NCBI RefSeq assembly: GCF_014205295.1
Contig: NZ_JACHNF010000001.1
Span: 2,852,001-2,916,000, forward strand
DNA length: 64,000 bases
Direction of reading: 5' to 3'
Source: Kribbella solani
GTDB lineage: Bacteria > Actinomycetota > Actinomycetes > Propionibacteriales > Kribbellaceae
Part shown: one piece after another, positions 54,158-63,385 of the stretch
How positions within the stretch are numbered: position 1 is the stretch's first letter
Layout: each line of letters starts with the position of its first letter
Position numbers and translations under genes: made by a program
The notes under the pieces: generated by a model
The model's database searches: none
The model's input: the letters and a program-made list of their open reading frames with translations, nothing else
Told to the model about the DNA's origin: nothing

Positions 54158-54853
54158 ATGGCCAAGAACGACGCGCCCGAGGAGAAGACCAGCCGGCTGA
54201 AGCAGATCCGGCAGGCGTACCAGATGACCAAGAAGTCCGACCCCAAGGTCGGGCTGGTGCTCGCCGGGATCTTCCTCGGCATCACCGCGGTGTTCGTCGC
54301 CGTGGCGCTGCTGGTCGGACCACTGCTGGTCTGGCTGCCGCTCGGGGTCGCGGTGGCGTTCCTGGTCACCACGATCATCTTCGGCCGCAAGGTCGAGAAG
54401 GCGGCCTACAGCCAGATCGAGGGTCAGGCCGGCGCCGCCGCGTCCGCGCTGCAGACCCTGCGCCGCGGCTGGAACGTGACGCCCGCGGTCGCGGTGACGA
54501 AGAACTCCGACATCGTGCACCGGGTGGTCGGCAAGCCGGGCATCGTGCTGGTCGGCGAAGGCCAGGCCAGCCGGGTGAAGAACCTGCTGCAGGCCGAGGC
54601 CAAAAAGCACGGCCGGGTGGCCGGTGGCGCGCCGGTGACGCAGATCATCGCCGGTCAGGGCGAGGGCGAGATCGACATCCGCAAGCTGACGAAGCACGTG
54701 ATGAAACTCCCGGCCGTACTGCAACCGTCCGAGATCACCGATCTGCTGCAGCGGCTGAAGGCACTGGACGCGGTCCGCCCGCAGGTGCCGATGCCGAAGG
54801 GCCCGGTGCCGAGCAGCCTGAAGGGCGCCCGGCAGGCGATGCGCGGCCGGTGA
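54158..54853 (+). CDS. DUF4191 integral membrane protein
   Basis: Encodes 231 aa. A basic cytoplasmic N-terminus (NDAPEEKTSRLKQIRQAYQMTKK) leads to two helices (about residues 28-70, VLAGIFLGITAVFVAVALLVG, then LPLGVAVAFLVTTIIF), then a soluble domain with RGWNVTPAVAVTKN and HRVVGKPGIVLVGEG. The pattern matches DUF4191, which follows lipA in many actinobacteria. Its function is unknown. Confidence 0.85.
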   Translation: MAKNDAPEEKTSRLKQIRQAYQMTKKSDPKVGLVLAGIFLGITAVFVAVALLVGPLLVWLPLGVAVAFLVTTIIFGRKVEKAAYSQIEGQAGAAASALQTLRRGWNVTPAVAVTKNSDIVHRVVGKPGIVLVGEGQASRVKNLLQAEAKKHGRVAGGAPVTQIIAGQGEGEIDIRKLTKHVMKLPAVLQPSEITDLLQRLKALDAVRPQVPMPKGPVPSSLKGARQAMRGR

Positions 54854-54965
54854 CCAAACGGTAACCAAGCGGCATGCTCGACAGTTGATCTGTTCAGACA
54901 TGCGCCGTGGGGAGGCTGGTTGCCCTTAGGGTGCGACCAGGACGGATTACAGGGGACGAGCAGAG

Positions 54966-56261
54966 ATGACGGATCTGATGCCGCCGATGCAGCATCCCGT
55001 ACACGAACCGGCGACCGAGACGTGGCCGACACTGGCTCGCCCACGCTCGAACCCGGTCCGCCGGTACGGTGCGGCGACGGCGATCCGTCTGGTCGCCAAG
55101 GACCTGCCGGCCACCATCCACCTGGACAGCAACCGCTCGTACGGGCTCGGTGGGCCGGCCATGCGGGTGCACCGGACGGCGGCGTTCCTGGATCGGCTCG
55201 GCCAGGACGCCGGATCCGGTTTCGGCGAGGCGTACCTGGCCGGTGACTGGGATCCGGAGCCGGGCACCGACTTGGCCGACCTGCTGGTGCCGTTCGCGGA
55301 GCGGTTCTCGAACGAGGAGACCCGGCACCTGTTGCCGAAGTGGGCGCAGTCGCTGCGCTGGCTGGTGACCCGGTCGCAGCCGGGCGAGCAGGAGAACGAC
55401 CGGGCCGGCGCCCGCGAGAACATCAGCCGGCACTACGACCTGAGCAACGCGATGTTCTCGGAGTTCCTCGATCCGACCCTGACGTACTCGGCGGCGTACT
55501 TCGGTACGCCCGACCCGGTCGCCGACCTGGCCACCGCGTCGTACGACGAACTCACCGACGCCCAGCTGCGGAAGCTCGACTCGATCCTGGACGCGGCCGG
55601 CGTACGCTCCGGATCGCGGGTACTGGACATCGGCTGTGGCTGGGCGAGCCTCGCCGTCCGGGCCGCGCAACGCGGCGCGTGGGTGACCGCGATCACGATC
55701 GCGTCGCAGCAGGCACTGCTGGCCCAGCGGCGGATCGCCGAGGCCGGGGTCGGTGACCGCGTACAGGTCGCGCTGCGCGATTACCGGGATCAGATCGGCG
55801 AGTTCGACGCGGTGCTGAGCGTGGAGATGATCGAGGCGGTCGGCGAGAAGTACTGGCCGGTGTACTTCGACGCGATCGAGCGGCGGCTCGCGCCCGGCGG
55901 CGTCGGTGTCGTGCAGGCGATCGTGATGCCGCACGAGCGGATGCTGGCGACCCGGAACACGTTCACCTGGGTACAGAAGTACATCTTCCCCGGCGGCCTG
56001 ATCCCGTCGACCAAGGTGATCGAGGACGTGACCACGGCGCACACGGGTCTGCGTACGGAGGTGGTCCGGCATCTCGGCGCGGACTACGCGCGGACGCTGC
56101 GGATCTGGCGGAACCGGTTCGTCGAACGCTGGCCGGAGATTTCGGGGCTCGGGTTCGACGACACGTTCAAGCGGATGTGGGAGTTCTACCTGGCGTACTC
56201 GGAGGCGGGGTTCCGCACCGGGTACCTGGACGACGTGCAGCTGCTGCTGACCAAGCGTTAA
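54966..56261 (+). CDS. Cyclopropane-fatty-acyl-phospholipid synthase-like methyltransferase
   Basis: Encodes 431 aa. The N-terminal CFA domain (residues about 30-130) is followed by SAM-binding motifs VLDIGCGWASLAVRAA, HYDLSNAMFSEFLDPTLTYS, and the signature EMIEAVGEKYWPVYFDAI, QAIVMPHERM and KYIFPGGLIPS. Enzymes of this family methylenate or methylate unsaturated acyl chains in membrane phospholipids. It ends with a TTAA that also holds the convergent RDD gene's stop. GGGGA lies upstream of the ATG. Confidence 0.9.
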   Translation: MTDLMPPMQHPVHEPATETWPTLARPRSNPVRRYGAATAIRLVAKDLPATIHLDSNRSYGLGGPAMRVHRTAAFLDRLGQDAGSGFGEAYLAGDWDPEPGTDLADLLVPFAERFSNEETRHLLPKWAQSLRWLVTRSQPGEQENDRAGARENISRHYDLSNAMFSEFLDPTLTYSAAYFGTPDPVADLATASYDELTDAQLRKLDSILDAAGVRSGSRVLDIGCGWASLAVRAAQRGAWVTAITIASQQALLAQRRIAEAGVGDRVQVALRDYRDQIGEFDAVLSVEMIEAVGEKYWPVYFDAIERRLAPGGVGVVQAIVMPHERMLATRNTFTWVQKYIFPGGLIPSTKVIEDVTTAHTGLRTEVVRHLGADYARTLRIWRNRFVERWPEISGLGFDDTFKRMWEFYLAYSEAGFRTGYLDDVQLLLTKR

Positions 56262-56719
56262 CGGCGTACCACGACTGTCTTCGCGGCGAGGTCGTGCAGG
56301 CCACGGCGGTCGCGGTCGAAGACGACGGCGGGCAGTACGACGCAGATCAGGAACGACCGGATCACGCCGGCGATCAGGCCGGCCGGCGCGATGATGACCT
56401 TCTGGTCGCGGACCGGCACCACCCGGAGCCCGCAGATCCGGTGACCGATGGTGCCGCCGGCCAGGCCGGTCAGGATCGCGCTCATCACGAAGAAGAGCCC
56501 CAGGTGCGACGTGTTGTAGTCGTTGCCGCCCGCCCACATCGGTTTCCCGGTCACCGCGGAGGCGATCAGGCCCGCGATCAGCCAGTCCAGCAGCAGGGCG
56601 AGCACCCGCCGGCCCCAGCCGGCCACCGAGCCCGGGCCGTCCTCGGCCAGGCCCAGCCGGTTACCCGGAAAACGGAATTCTTCGGAGGGTCCTGTGCCCG
56701 GCTGTGCCGACGATGCCAT
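56258..56719 (-). CDS. RDD-family membrane protein
   Basis: Encodes 153 aa. The RDD motif is visible as RRVLALLLDWLIAGLIA; two more hydrophobic stretches (GLFFVMSAILTGLAGGTIGHRICGL and FLICVVLPAVVF), and a C-terminal DRRGLHDLAAKTVVV motif follow. RDD proteins are small transport-like or accessory membrane proteins. It lies next to glnA in the opposite direction. A TAGGCT six bases before the ATG suggests a leaderless mRNA. Confidence 0.88.
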   Translation of the reverse strand: MASSAQPGTGPSEEFRFPGNRLGLAEDGPGSVAGWGRRVLALLLDWLIAGLIASAVTGKPMWAGGNDYNTSHLGLFFVMSAILTGLAGGTIGHRICGLRVVPVRDQKVIIAPAGLIAGVIRSFLICVVLPAVVFDRDRRGLHDLAAKTVVVRR

Positions 56720-56725
56720 GATGAC

Positions 56726-56731
56726 AGCCTA
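56726..56731 (-). promoter_or_regulatory. -10 hexamer TAGGCT for a leaderless RDD transcript
   Basis: On the minus strand TAGGCT, six bases, then ATG 56719. Confidence 0.5.
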
Positions 56732-56820
56732 CGGAAGTGCCCTGACGCGACCGGCAACGGACCGGGATCTCTCAGGGCGTCACCGCCGTACACCAGTGGG
56801 TCAGCGCGGACACGCTGGGC

Positions 56821-56858
56821 GTAACATCCGCGAAACATCAGGGTCACGACCGAGAAAC
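56821..56858 (+). promoter_or_regulatory. GlnR box upstream of glnA
   Basis: GTAAC-n6-GAAAC-n6-GTCAC-n6-GAAAC (56821-56858) matches the actinobacterial GlnR consensus in all four half-elements and spacing. It ends ten bases before a TACGTT hexamer (56869-56874), a candidate -10. GlnR would control glnA by nitrogen status. Confidence 0.85.
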
Positions 56859-56907
56859 CGGCAGGCCCTACGTTCAGATGAATCTCTGAGCCACCCTAGG
56901 AGTACGT

Positions 56908-58332
56908 ATGTTTTCCAGCGCTGAGGAGCTGCTCGCCTACGTCAAGGACGAGGGCGTCGAGATCGTCGACATCCGGTTCTGTGACCTGCCGGGCATCATG
57001 CAGCACTTCACCGTCCCGGTCTCGTCGTTCGGTCCCGAGGTCTTCGAGGAGGGCCTGGCCTTCGACGGTTCGTCGGTCCGCGGGTTCCAGCAGATCCACG
57101 AGTCGGACATGAAGCTGCTGCCGGACCCGACCAGCGCGTTCATCGACGAGTTCCGGTCCGCGAAGACGCTGGTGGTCAACTTCTTCGTCCACGACCCGCT
57201 GACCGGTGAGGCGTACTCGCGGGACCCGCGCAACATCGCCCGCAAGGCGCAGGAGTACCTGAAGTCGACCGGGATCGCGGACACCGCGTTCTTCGCGCCG
57301 GAGGCCGAGTTCTACGTCTTCGACGACGTCCGGTTCGAGACCAAGGCGAACTCGGCGCACTACTCGATCGACTCCGTGGCCGGCGCCTGGAACACCGGGC
57401 GGGTCGAGGACGGCGGCAACCGCGGCTACAAGGTCCGCTACAAGGGTGGGTACTTCCCGGTCGCGCCGACCGACCACTTCGGCGAGCTGCGCGACGACAT
57501 CACGCTGGCGCTGGAGCGGTCCGGCCTGATCGTCGAGCGCGCCCACCACGAGGTCGGCACCGCCGGCCAGGCGGAGATCAACTTCCGCTTCGACGAGCTG
57601 CTCAAGGCCGCCGACGACGTGATGAAGTTCAAGTACATCGTCAAGAACACCGCCTGGCAGGCCGGCAAGACCGCGACCTTCATGCCGAAGCCGATCTTCG
57701 GTGACAACGGTTCGGGGATGCACTGCCACCAGTCGCTGTGGAGCAACGGCGACCCGCTGTTCTACGACGAGTCCGGGTACGGCGGCCTGTCCGACATGGC
57801 CCGCTGGTACATCGGCGGCCTGCTCAAGCACGCCCCGTCGCTGCTGGCCTTCACCAACCCGACGGTGAACTCGTACCACCGCCTGGTCCCCGGCTTCGAG
57901 GCGCCGGTCAACCTGGTGTACTCGTCCCGGAACCGCTCCGCCTGCATCCGGATCCCGATCACCGGTTCGAACCCGAAGGCGAAGCGGATCGAGTTCCGCT
58001 GCCCCGACCCGTCGGCGAACCCGTACCTGGCCTTCGCGGCCCAGCTGCTGGCCGGCCTGGACGGTATCCGCAACAAGATCGAGCCCGCCGACCCGGTCGA
58101 CAAGGACCTCTACGAGCTGCCGCCGGAGGAGCACGCCGGCATTGCGCAGGTCCCGACGTCCCTCCCGGCCGTCATCGACGCCCTGGAAGCCGACCACGAC
58201 TTCCTGCTCGAAGGCGACGTCTTCACCGCCGACCTGATCGAAACCTGGATCGATCTCAAGCGCGAGCAGGAAATCGCCCCGATCCAGCTCCGCCCGCACC
58301 CGCACGAGTTCGAGCTCTACTACGACGTCTGA
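56908..58332 (+). CDS. glnA: Type I glutamine synthetase
   Basis: Encodes 474 aa with AGGAG six bases before the ATG. Conserved elements are [45 protein letters not shown] with metal and substrate ligands, and [26 protein letters not shown]. Tyr402 in KDLYELP is the conserved adenylylation site of the I-beta type. It makes glutamine from glutamate, ammonia and ATP. Controlled by the GlnR box upstream; a terminator follows. Confidence 0.98.
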   Translation: MFSSAEELLAYVKDEGVEIVDIRFCDLPGIMQHFTVPVSSFGPEVFEEGLAFDGSSVRGFQQIHESDMKLLPDPTSAFIDEFRSAKTLVVNFFVHDPLTGEAYSRDPRNIARKAQEYLKSTGIADTAFFAPEAEFYVFDDVRFETKANSAHYSIDSVAGAWNTGRVEDGGNRGYKVRYKGGYFPVAPTDHFGELRDDITLALERSGLIVERAHHEVGTAGQAEINFRFDELLKAADDVMKFKYIVKNTAWQAGKTATFMPKPIFGDNGSGMHCHQSLWSNGDPLFYDESGYGGLSDMARWYIGGLLKHAPSLLAFTNPTVNSYHRLVPGFEAPVNLVYSSRNRSACIRIPITGSNPKAKRIEFRCPDPSANPYLAFAAQLLAGLDGIRNKIEPADPVDKDLYELPPEEHAGIAQVPTSLPAVIDALEADHDFLLEGDVFTADLIETWIDLKREQEIAPIQLRPHPHEFELYYDV

Positions 58333-58348
58333 GCCGTCTAGTCAGCTA

Positions 58349-58379
58349 ACAGCCCACCCGGTCCGTCCGGGTGGGCTGT
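58349..58379 (+). terminator. Terminator after glnA
   Basis: A perfect 13-bp stem (ACAGCCCACCCGG and complement) with a 5-base loop, followed by TTTG. It lies between glnA and the convergent regulator gene. Confidence 0.9.
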
Positions 58380-58385
58380 TTGCGT

Positions 58386-59231
58386 TCAGGCGAAGGTTTG
58401 GGTGCCGATCACTTGGAGGAGGGCCAGTTTGTCTCGGGTTTCGGTGCCTTCCAAGGGGAGGAAGGCTCGGACCCGGAGGTCGGCTTCGGGGGTGAGGAGG
58501 ACCTCGCAGGACAGGTCGAGGGTGCCTACCTCTGGGTTCAGTACGCGTTTGCGAGGTAGGCGGTGGACGGCGACCTCATGGGACTCCCACAAGGTGCGGA
58601 ACTCCTTGCTGCTGTCCAGGAGTGCGGTGACCAGCTCGGCCACGTCCGAGTCGCCGTTGCGGCGGGTGTGGGTGGCGCGGAGTTCGGCGACATGGGATGC
58701 CGAGTGGGCGGGCCAGTCCTCCTCGGGGAAGATCTGGCGGGTCCGGGGGTCGGTGAACCATCGCCAGGTCAGATTGCGTTCCAGACCGTGGCCGGAGGGT
58801 ACGCCGAGGATCACGTCGCTGAGGTGGTTCTGCCACAGGACCTCTTCGATATCCGTACAGATGCAGACCGGGATGTCTGTGAGGCGTTCGACCAGGCCGA
58901 GCAGTCCTGGGCTGATGTGGCGACCGGCGCGGCGCAGCGGTGGCGCGAAGCCGGCTAGGTGGTACAGGTGGTCCCGCTCGTCCAGATCGCAGCGCAGCGC
59001 GCGGGACAGGCTCGCGATGATCGGCTCCGACGGGTTCGCGCCGCGGGACTGCTCCAGCCGCGAGTAGTAGTCGGTCGACATCTGCGCGAGTTGCGCGACC
59101 TCCTCGCGGCGCAGACCCGGCGTACGCCGCCGCGCGCCGTCCGGCAGACCTACATCGGCAGGACTCAACAGCTCCCGGCGCCGGCGGAGGAAGTCGGCCA
59201 GGCCGTCACGATCGATCACACGTTCCATCAT
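58386..59231 (-). CDS. XRE regulator with MmyB-type ligand domain
   Basis: Encodes 281 aa from ATG 59231 (59228 is an equal alternative). The N-terminal helix-turn-helix is LADFLRRRRELLSPADVG then TPGLRREEVAQLAQMSTDYYSRLEQSRG. The rest is the MmyB-like ligand-binding fold with CICTDIEEVLWQN, FPEEDWPAHSASHVAELRA and VLNPEVGTLDLSCEVLL. Members control secondary metabolism or adjacent oxidoreductase genes and may bind fatty acids. It diverges from an aldo/keto reductase, which it probably regulates. Confidence 0.92.
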   Translation of the reverse strand: MMERVIDRDGLADFLRRRRELLSPADVGLPDGARRRTPGLRREEVAQLAQMSTDYYSRLEQSRGANPSEPIIASLSRALRCDLDERDHLYHLAGFAPPLRRAGRHISPGLLGLVERLTDIPVCICTDIEEVLWQNHLSDVILGVPSGHGLERNLTWRWFTDPRTRQIFPEEDWPAHSASHVAELRATHTRRNGDSDVAELVTALLDSSKEFRTLWESHEVAVHRLPRKRVLNPEVGTLDLSCEVLLTPEADLRVRAFLPLEGTETRDKLALLQVIGTQTFA

Positions 59232-59339
59232 GCGTGCCGCGGTGGCGCCGATCCAGGGACAACCTGTCCGTGGATGACGTGGGCCTTCTCCCGGCGGTTC
59301 GAGCCGGTCAGGGTGGAGGCACACCCCAAGGAGGAATCC

Positions 59340-60386
59340 ATGCAGTACCGCACGCTCGGACGGACCGGTATCAAGGTCAGCCCGTACGCCCTCGGCGCGA
59401 TGATGTTCGGTGCCGTCGGCAACAGTGATCACGGCGACTCGATCCGGATCATCCACAAGGCACTCGATGCCGGGATCAACTTCGTCGACACCGCTGACAT
59501 GTACTCGGCCGGTGAGTCCGAGGAGATTGTCGGCAAAGCACTCGCTGGTCGCCGCGACCGGGTCGTACTCGCCACCAAGTCGCACCTGCCGATGGGCGAC
59601 GACCCGAACCAGCGCGGCAACTCCCGGCGCTGGATCATCACCGCGGTCGAGAACTCGCTGCGCCGGCTGGGGACCGACTACATCGACCTGTTCCAGATGC
59701 ATCGCCCGGACCCGGACACGGACATCGACGAAACCTTGTCGGCACTGACCGATCTGATCCGGAGCGGAAAAGTGCGAACAATAGGATCGTCGACAATGCC
59801 GGCGAGCGAGATCGTCGAGGCGCAGTGGGTCGCCGATCGGCGCGGCTTCGAACGCTTCCGCACCGAGCAGCCGCCGTACTCGATCCTGAACCGTGGCATC
59901 GAACGCGAGGTGCTGCCGATGGTCCAGAAGTACGGAATGGGCGCCCTCGTCTGGAGCCCCCTCGCCGGCGGCCAACTCACCGGCCGAATCCGCCAACCCC
60001 AGTCATCGGACCCACGGCAAACCCAGTCGGATTTGCGGCGGGCGGAGATGTTCGGGTTCATGAGGGACGAGCGACGGCTCGAGGTGGTCGAGCAGTTGAT
60101 CCCAATCGCCGAAGCAGCCGGGATCAAGCTGACGCACCTGGCGCTGGCGTTCGCGATCGCGCATCCGGCAGTCACGTCGGCGATCATCGGACCACGCACC
60201 ATGGAACACCTGGACGACGCCCTGGCCGGCCTGGATGTCGTCCTCGACGACGACCTCCTCGACACGATCGACAAACTCGTCCCACCAGGCACCGACTTCG
60301 GCCGCCTGGACATGGACTACAACACCCCACCCATCCTCACCCCCACCCTCCGCCGCCGCCCCCTCGACAACCGCTCAGCCGCCTAA
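59340..60386 (+). CDS. Aldo/keto reductase, MmyB-regulator neighbour
   Basis: The ATG at 59340 with AAGGAGG ten bases upstream gives 348 aa; the longer frame runs through the regulator gene on the other strand and is a shadow. Motifs are MQYRTLGRTGIKVSPYALGA, FVDTADMYSAGES with the catalytic Asp and Tyr, LATKSHLPMG with the Lys, LFQMHRPDPDTD with the His, and IIGPRTMEHLDDALAG at the NADPH site. It is distinct from the first aldo/keto reductase at 13.1 kb. The pairing with an MmyB regulator is a common module. Substrate unknown. Confidence 0.92.
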   Translation: MQYRTLGRTGIKVSPYALGAMMFGAVGNSDHGDSIRIIHKALDAGINFVDTADMYSAGESEEIVGKALAGRRDRVVLATKSHLPMGDDPNQRGNSRRWIITAVENSLRRLGTDYIDLFQMHRPDPDTDIDETLSALTDLIRSGKVRTIGSSTMPASEIVEAQWVADRRGFERFRTEQPPYSILNRGIEREVLPMVQKYGMGALVWSPLAGGQLTGRIRQPQSSDPRQTQSDLRRAEMFGFMRDERRLEVVEQLIPIAEAAGIKLTHLALAFAIAHPAVTSAIIGPRTMEHLDDALAGLDVVLDDDLLDTIDKLVPPGTDFGRLDMDYNTPPILTPTLRRRPLDNRSAA

Positions 60387-60408
60387 ACCCCCAGGGTGAG
60401 GTGGTGGG

Positions 60409-60990
60409 TTAGTGGCGTACCTGGTAGCGGAGGTGGAGGACCCGATCGGACTGGAGTACGACGTCGGGGTCCTCCAAGAGATGTTGTGCGTGGACTGAGC
60501 CGAAGTAGCGTTTGCCGGCGCCGAAGATGACGGGGACAACGTCCATGCGGACCTCGTCGACCAGTCCGGCCGCGAGTACCTGGCCGCCGACGTCGCCGGC
60601 CGCGACCTCGACCAGACGGTCGCCGGCGAGCTCCTGCGCCTTGGCTACGGCTGCCTCGATCCCGTCGACGAAGTGAAACGGTGCGTCGGGGTCCCAGCCG
60701 TCGGGCGCCGGGCGGTGGGTCACGACGACCAGGTGATCCATCCCGCCCGGCGGCTTCCCGTCCCAGCCGTCGGTCAGGTCGAAGACGTGACGCCCGACGA
60801 CCGTCACCCCGATCTGATCCCAGTACGGCCGGATGTAGTCGTACGACGCCCGCGACACCTTCAGTACACCGCTCTCGTCCAACGCGACGTCACCGCTGGT
60901 CAGCCAGTCGAACAGCGGTCCGGGCTGATCGTTCTCGTCCGCGACGAAGCCGTCCACCGACACCGAGCTGTACATGATCACCTTGCCCAC
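60409..60990 (-). CDS. Dihydrofolate-reductase-like (RibD C-terminal) oxidoreductase
   Basis: Encodes 193 aa from GTG 60990, where GGAGGAGGG lies seven bases upstream; GTG 61005 is less likely. Typical features are MYSSVSVDGFVADENDQPGP at the start, VTVVGRHVFDLTDGW, VVVTHRPAPDGW and the DVGGQVLAAGLVDE NADPH-binding stretch. It is a member of the RibD C-terminal domain superfamily, often found beside AraC or MerR regulators. Overlaps the AraC-like gene by 13 bases. Substrate unknown. Confidence 0.9.
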   Translation of the reverse strand: MGKVIMYSSVSVDGFVADENDQPGPLFDWLTSGDVALDESGVLKVSRASYDYIRPYWDQIGVTVVGRHVFDLTDGWDGKPPGGMDHLVVVTHRPAPDGWDPDAPFHFVDGIEAAVAKAQELAGDRLVEVAAGDVGGQVLAAGLVDEVRMDVVPVIFGAGKRYFGSVHAQHLLEDPDVVLQSDRVLHLRYQVRH

Positions 60991-61766
60991 AGGGCCCTCC
61001 TCCACGTTGGGGTGGCCTCAAATTGGCGTCTCGCGAGCTGTCCTTCTTGTAAGAAATCAATCGGCACCGGCCAGTTGTCCAGCACGTGCCCGGGATGCTC
61101 CCGCAGAAACCGCCGCCGGACCTCGACGTACTGGGTCGGCGTCAGCCCGGTGAACGCCCGGAACTCGTGGCTGAAGTGTGCTTGGTCGAAGTAGCCGGCG
61201 CCTCCGGCGACGTCGCCCCAGTCGATCGGTTCGGCGGGATCGATCGAGAGCACCGTCGCCGCGATGACGCTGCTCGTGTGGCGTACGAGAGCCAGGCCGG
61301 CGGTCTCGGTCAGCCGCCGCATCAACTCGTCCTCGAGCACGGTCAGCATCTCGTCCGGACCACCCGCCGCGGCCAATCGGTCTTGCAGCTCAGCGACAGC
61401 AGCGCGGCCCCAAACCTGCTCGATGGTCACCGGCCGGTCGCACAGCTCGGCCGCCGGCATCGGCAGGAACGGCGCCAGGCCCCACGCCTTGACGTGCACA
61501 CCGACCGACCGGGTCTGGAGCGGATAGCCGAACTCCAGCGCGCGGCTGGGTGTGGTGATCACGCAACCATCGGCGTACTCGGCTGACGAAAGGTCAGCGC
61601 CACCGCGGATGCGAAACGGGTCCCCGAGGATGACTATCAGCAACGCCCCCGGCATCGGCGGCAGCATCAGCCGGGCGTACGGCGGCGTGCCCTCCAGGTA
61701 ATAGAGGTCGTCGATCAGCCCGTCCAGCGGCGGCCGCGGCACTCTGGACACGTACTCCACGTCCAC
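60978..61766 (-). CDS. AraC-like regulator with shortened DNA-binding domain
   Basis: Encodes 262 aa. The N-terminal half (residues about 1-150) is the effector part seen in AraC-family regulators paired with RibD-type reductases. The C-terminal part retains the second helix-turn-helix, GDVAGGAGYFDQAHFSHEF and RAFTGLTPTQYVEVRRRF. The first helix-turn-helix expected between VRHTSSVIAAT and IDPAEPIDW is missing, about 35-40 residues shorter than usual, with the frame kept. DNA binding may be weakened. Start ATG 61766. Same operon as the reductase downstream. Confidence 0.82.
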   Translation of the reverse strand: MDVEYVSRVPRPPLDGLIDDLYYLEGTPPYARLMLPPMPGALLIVILGDPFRIRGGADLSSAEYADGCVITTPSRALEFGYPLQTRSVGVHVKAWGLAPFLPMPAAELCDRPVTIEQVWGRAAVAELQDRLAAAGGPDEMLTVLEDELMRRLTETAGLALVRHTSSVIAATVLSIDPAEPIDWGDVAGGAGYFDQAHFSHEFRAFTGLTPTQYVEVRRRFLREHPGHVLDNWPVPIDFLQEGQLARRQFEATPTWRRALWAR

Positions 61767-61792
61767 AGCATCCCCGATACCCGGGGCGGTTG

Positions 61793-63241
61793 TCAGATGC
61801 CGGATCGTGCCTGGATTCGGCCGGCGCCGACGGCTGCGATCAGGGCCTTGTGGTCCTGGATGGTCTGGTCCGCGTATTTTTCGGAGAAATCGGTGATTGC
61901 CTGGTCGAAGCGGGTGGATTTGCCCAGGTATCCGGCGAGGGCGAAGCGGTCGCCGGAGCGGGCGTGGGCTCGGGCCAAGGTCCAGCCGCAGAGTTGTGCG
62001 TACAACGTCATCGCCGCGGGGTTGAGCGCGTCGATGTCGGCGGACATTTTCCAGTCGCGCAATTGGCGTACGTAATAGTCCTGCTCGCCGTCGGTGGTAT
62101 CAGCGCGCAACCAGCCGAGGAAAATGTCACTTGCGGCCTGCATCATTCGTTGCCCGACCACCACCCGCTCCCCCTGGTTCGCGTGTCTCGCGTGGTTCGG
62201 GACAGCCGGAACGTACGCGGACAACGCGGACTGACCCGCCTGCTTCGCCTGTAGCAGGAGTGCCTCGTCCGCGACGGTTGACTCCAGCAACATGATCCAT
62301 GCGCGCGTCCCGACGCTGCCGACGCCGACGACCTTGTGGCCGACGTCGGCCAGGCGGAAGTTGTCGAGCAGCCGCCGCCGGTCCTCCTGCAACGTCCCGC
62401 GGTACTCGGCGATCAGCCGCCGCAATTGCGCAAGCAGCTGATCGGAATCGACATCGGTCAGCTCGTCGATCGGTACGACCAGCGGCGGCTGCGACACGAT
62501 CCGGCGGTGCCCGTCGACCATCGTGGTGAGTTTCCCGATCGCCTGCATGCTGTTGCGCGTGTACGCCTTGGCGAGCTTTCCCTCGGCCACCTTCACTTCT
62601 TTGCGTTTCCGCTGCCCCGACGAAAGGGTCGCCTTGTACCGCGCGGCAAGATCCTCCATGTCCATTCGCGCGTACCACACCGCGAGAATCGGCTGCCGGG
62701 CGAATTCACGCAATGCTTCGCGATAGTGGCGTACGACCGTCGCCGTCACTTCCCGGCACTGCTTCACCGTGAATCCGTTGTCCCGCCCGGCCACGACGAA
62801 ACTCGCCGCCAGCCGTTTGACATCCCATTCGAACGGGCCCAGAAAGGTCTCGTCGAAGTCGTTGATGTCGAAAACCAGACGGCGCTCGGGAGACGCGTAC
62901 GCGCCGAAGTTCGACAGGTGCGCGTCGCCACAGACTTGCACCGTGAGGCCGGTCGGCGCGCTTTGCGCGAGGTCGGCTGCCATCACCAGGGCAGCGCCAC
63001 GGTAGAAGGTGAACGGTGAGACAAGCATCCGTCCGTACCGGATCGGCACCAGGTCAGGTACCCGATCGGCATCCTGACTGATCAGCAGCCCGACCGGATC
63101 ACGATCGGAGCTCAGTCGCACTTCGGCGTGCGACTCGAGCGGAACCTGCTTCCGAACGGCCTTGCCACGCGCCGCCCGCTCCTTCGCGCTCAGCTCGTCC
63201 GGCACCGAACCCCCGGACCCGACCCCCCGCTCGTCTGCCAT
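61793..63241 (-). CDS. DUF2252 family protein
   Basis: The ATG at 63241 gives 482 aa; the longer frame (to 63418) passes through an intergenic region. Features of DUF2252 are VPIRYGRMLVSPFTFYRGAA, QVCGDAHLSNFGAYASPERRLVFDINDFDET (kinase-like CGDxHxxNFG and DxNDFDE motifs), and FEWDVKRLAAS. The fold is related to aminoglycoside phosphotransferase-like kinases (family knowledge). The C-terminal half has RALARAHARSGD-like motifs (TLARAHARSGDRFALAGYLG). Its substrate is unknown. Confidence 0.9.
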   Translation of the reverse strand: MADERGVGSGGSVPDELSAKERAARGKAVRKQVPLESHAEVRLSSDRDPVGLLISQDADRVPDLVPIRYGRMLVSPFTFYRGAALVMAADLAQSAPTGLTVQVCGDAHLSNFGAYASPERRLVFDINDFDETFLGPFEWDVKRLAASFVVAGRDNGFTVKQCREVTATVVRHYREALREFARQPILAVWYARMDMEDLAARYKATLSSGQRKRKEVKVAEGKLAKAYTRNSMQAIGKLTTMVDGHRRIVSQPPLVVPIDELTDVDSDQLLAQLRRLIAEYRGTLQEDRRRLLDNFRLADVGHKVVGVGSVGTRAWIMLLESTVADEALLLQAKQAGQSALSAYVPAVPNHARHANQGERVVVGQRMMQAASDIFLGWLRADTTDGEQDYYVRQLRDWKMSADIDALNPAAMTLYAQLCGWTLARAHARSGDRFALAGYLGKSTRFDQAITDFSEKYADQTIQDHKALIAAVGAGRIQARSGI

Positions 63242-63385
63242 ACAGCCAGCGTCACCCACCCACCAACCTTTTACCAGCACCACCGCGACATACCATACGG
63301 CAAGAAGTTTTGTGCACGGTGCCGGAAAGTTCCGTGAGCGGTGGCCTGATGCGGAGCCGCCGGCCGCTGTCTTGCCTGCTCGGAT

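Noticed and set aside
56896-58305. A 469-residue minus-strand open frame
   Set aside because: Antisense to glnA.
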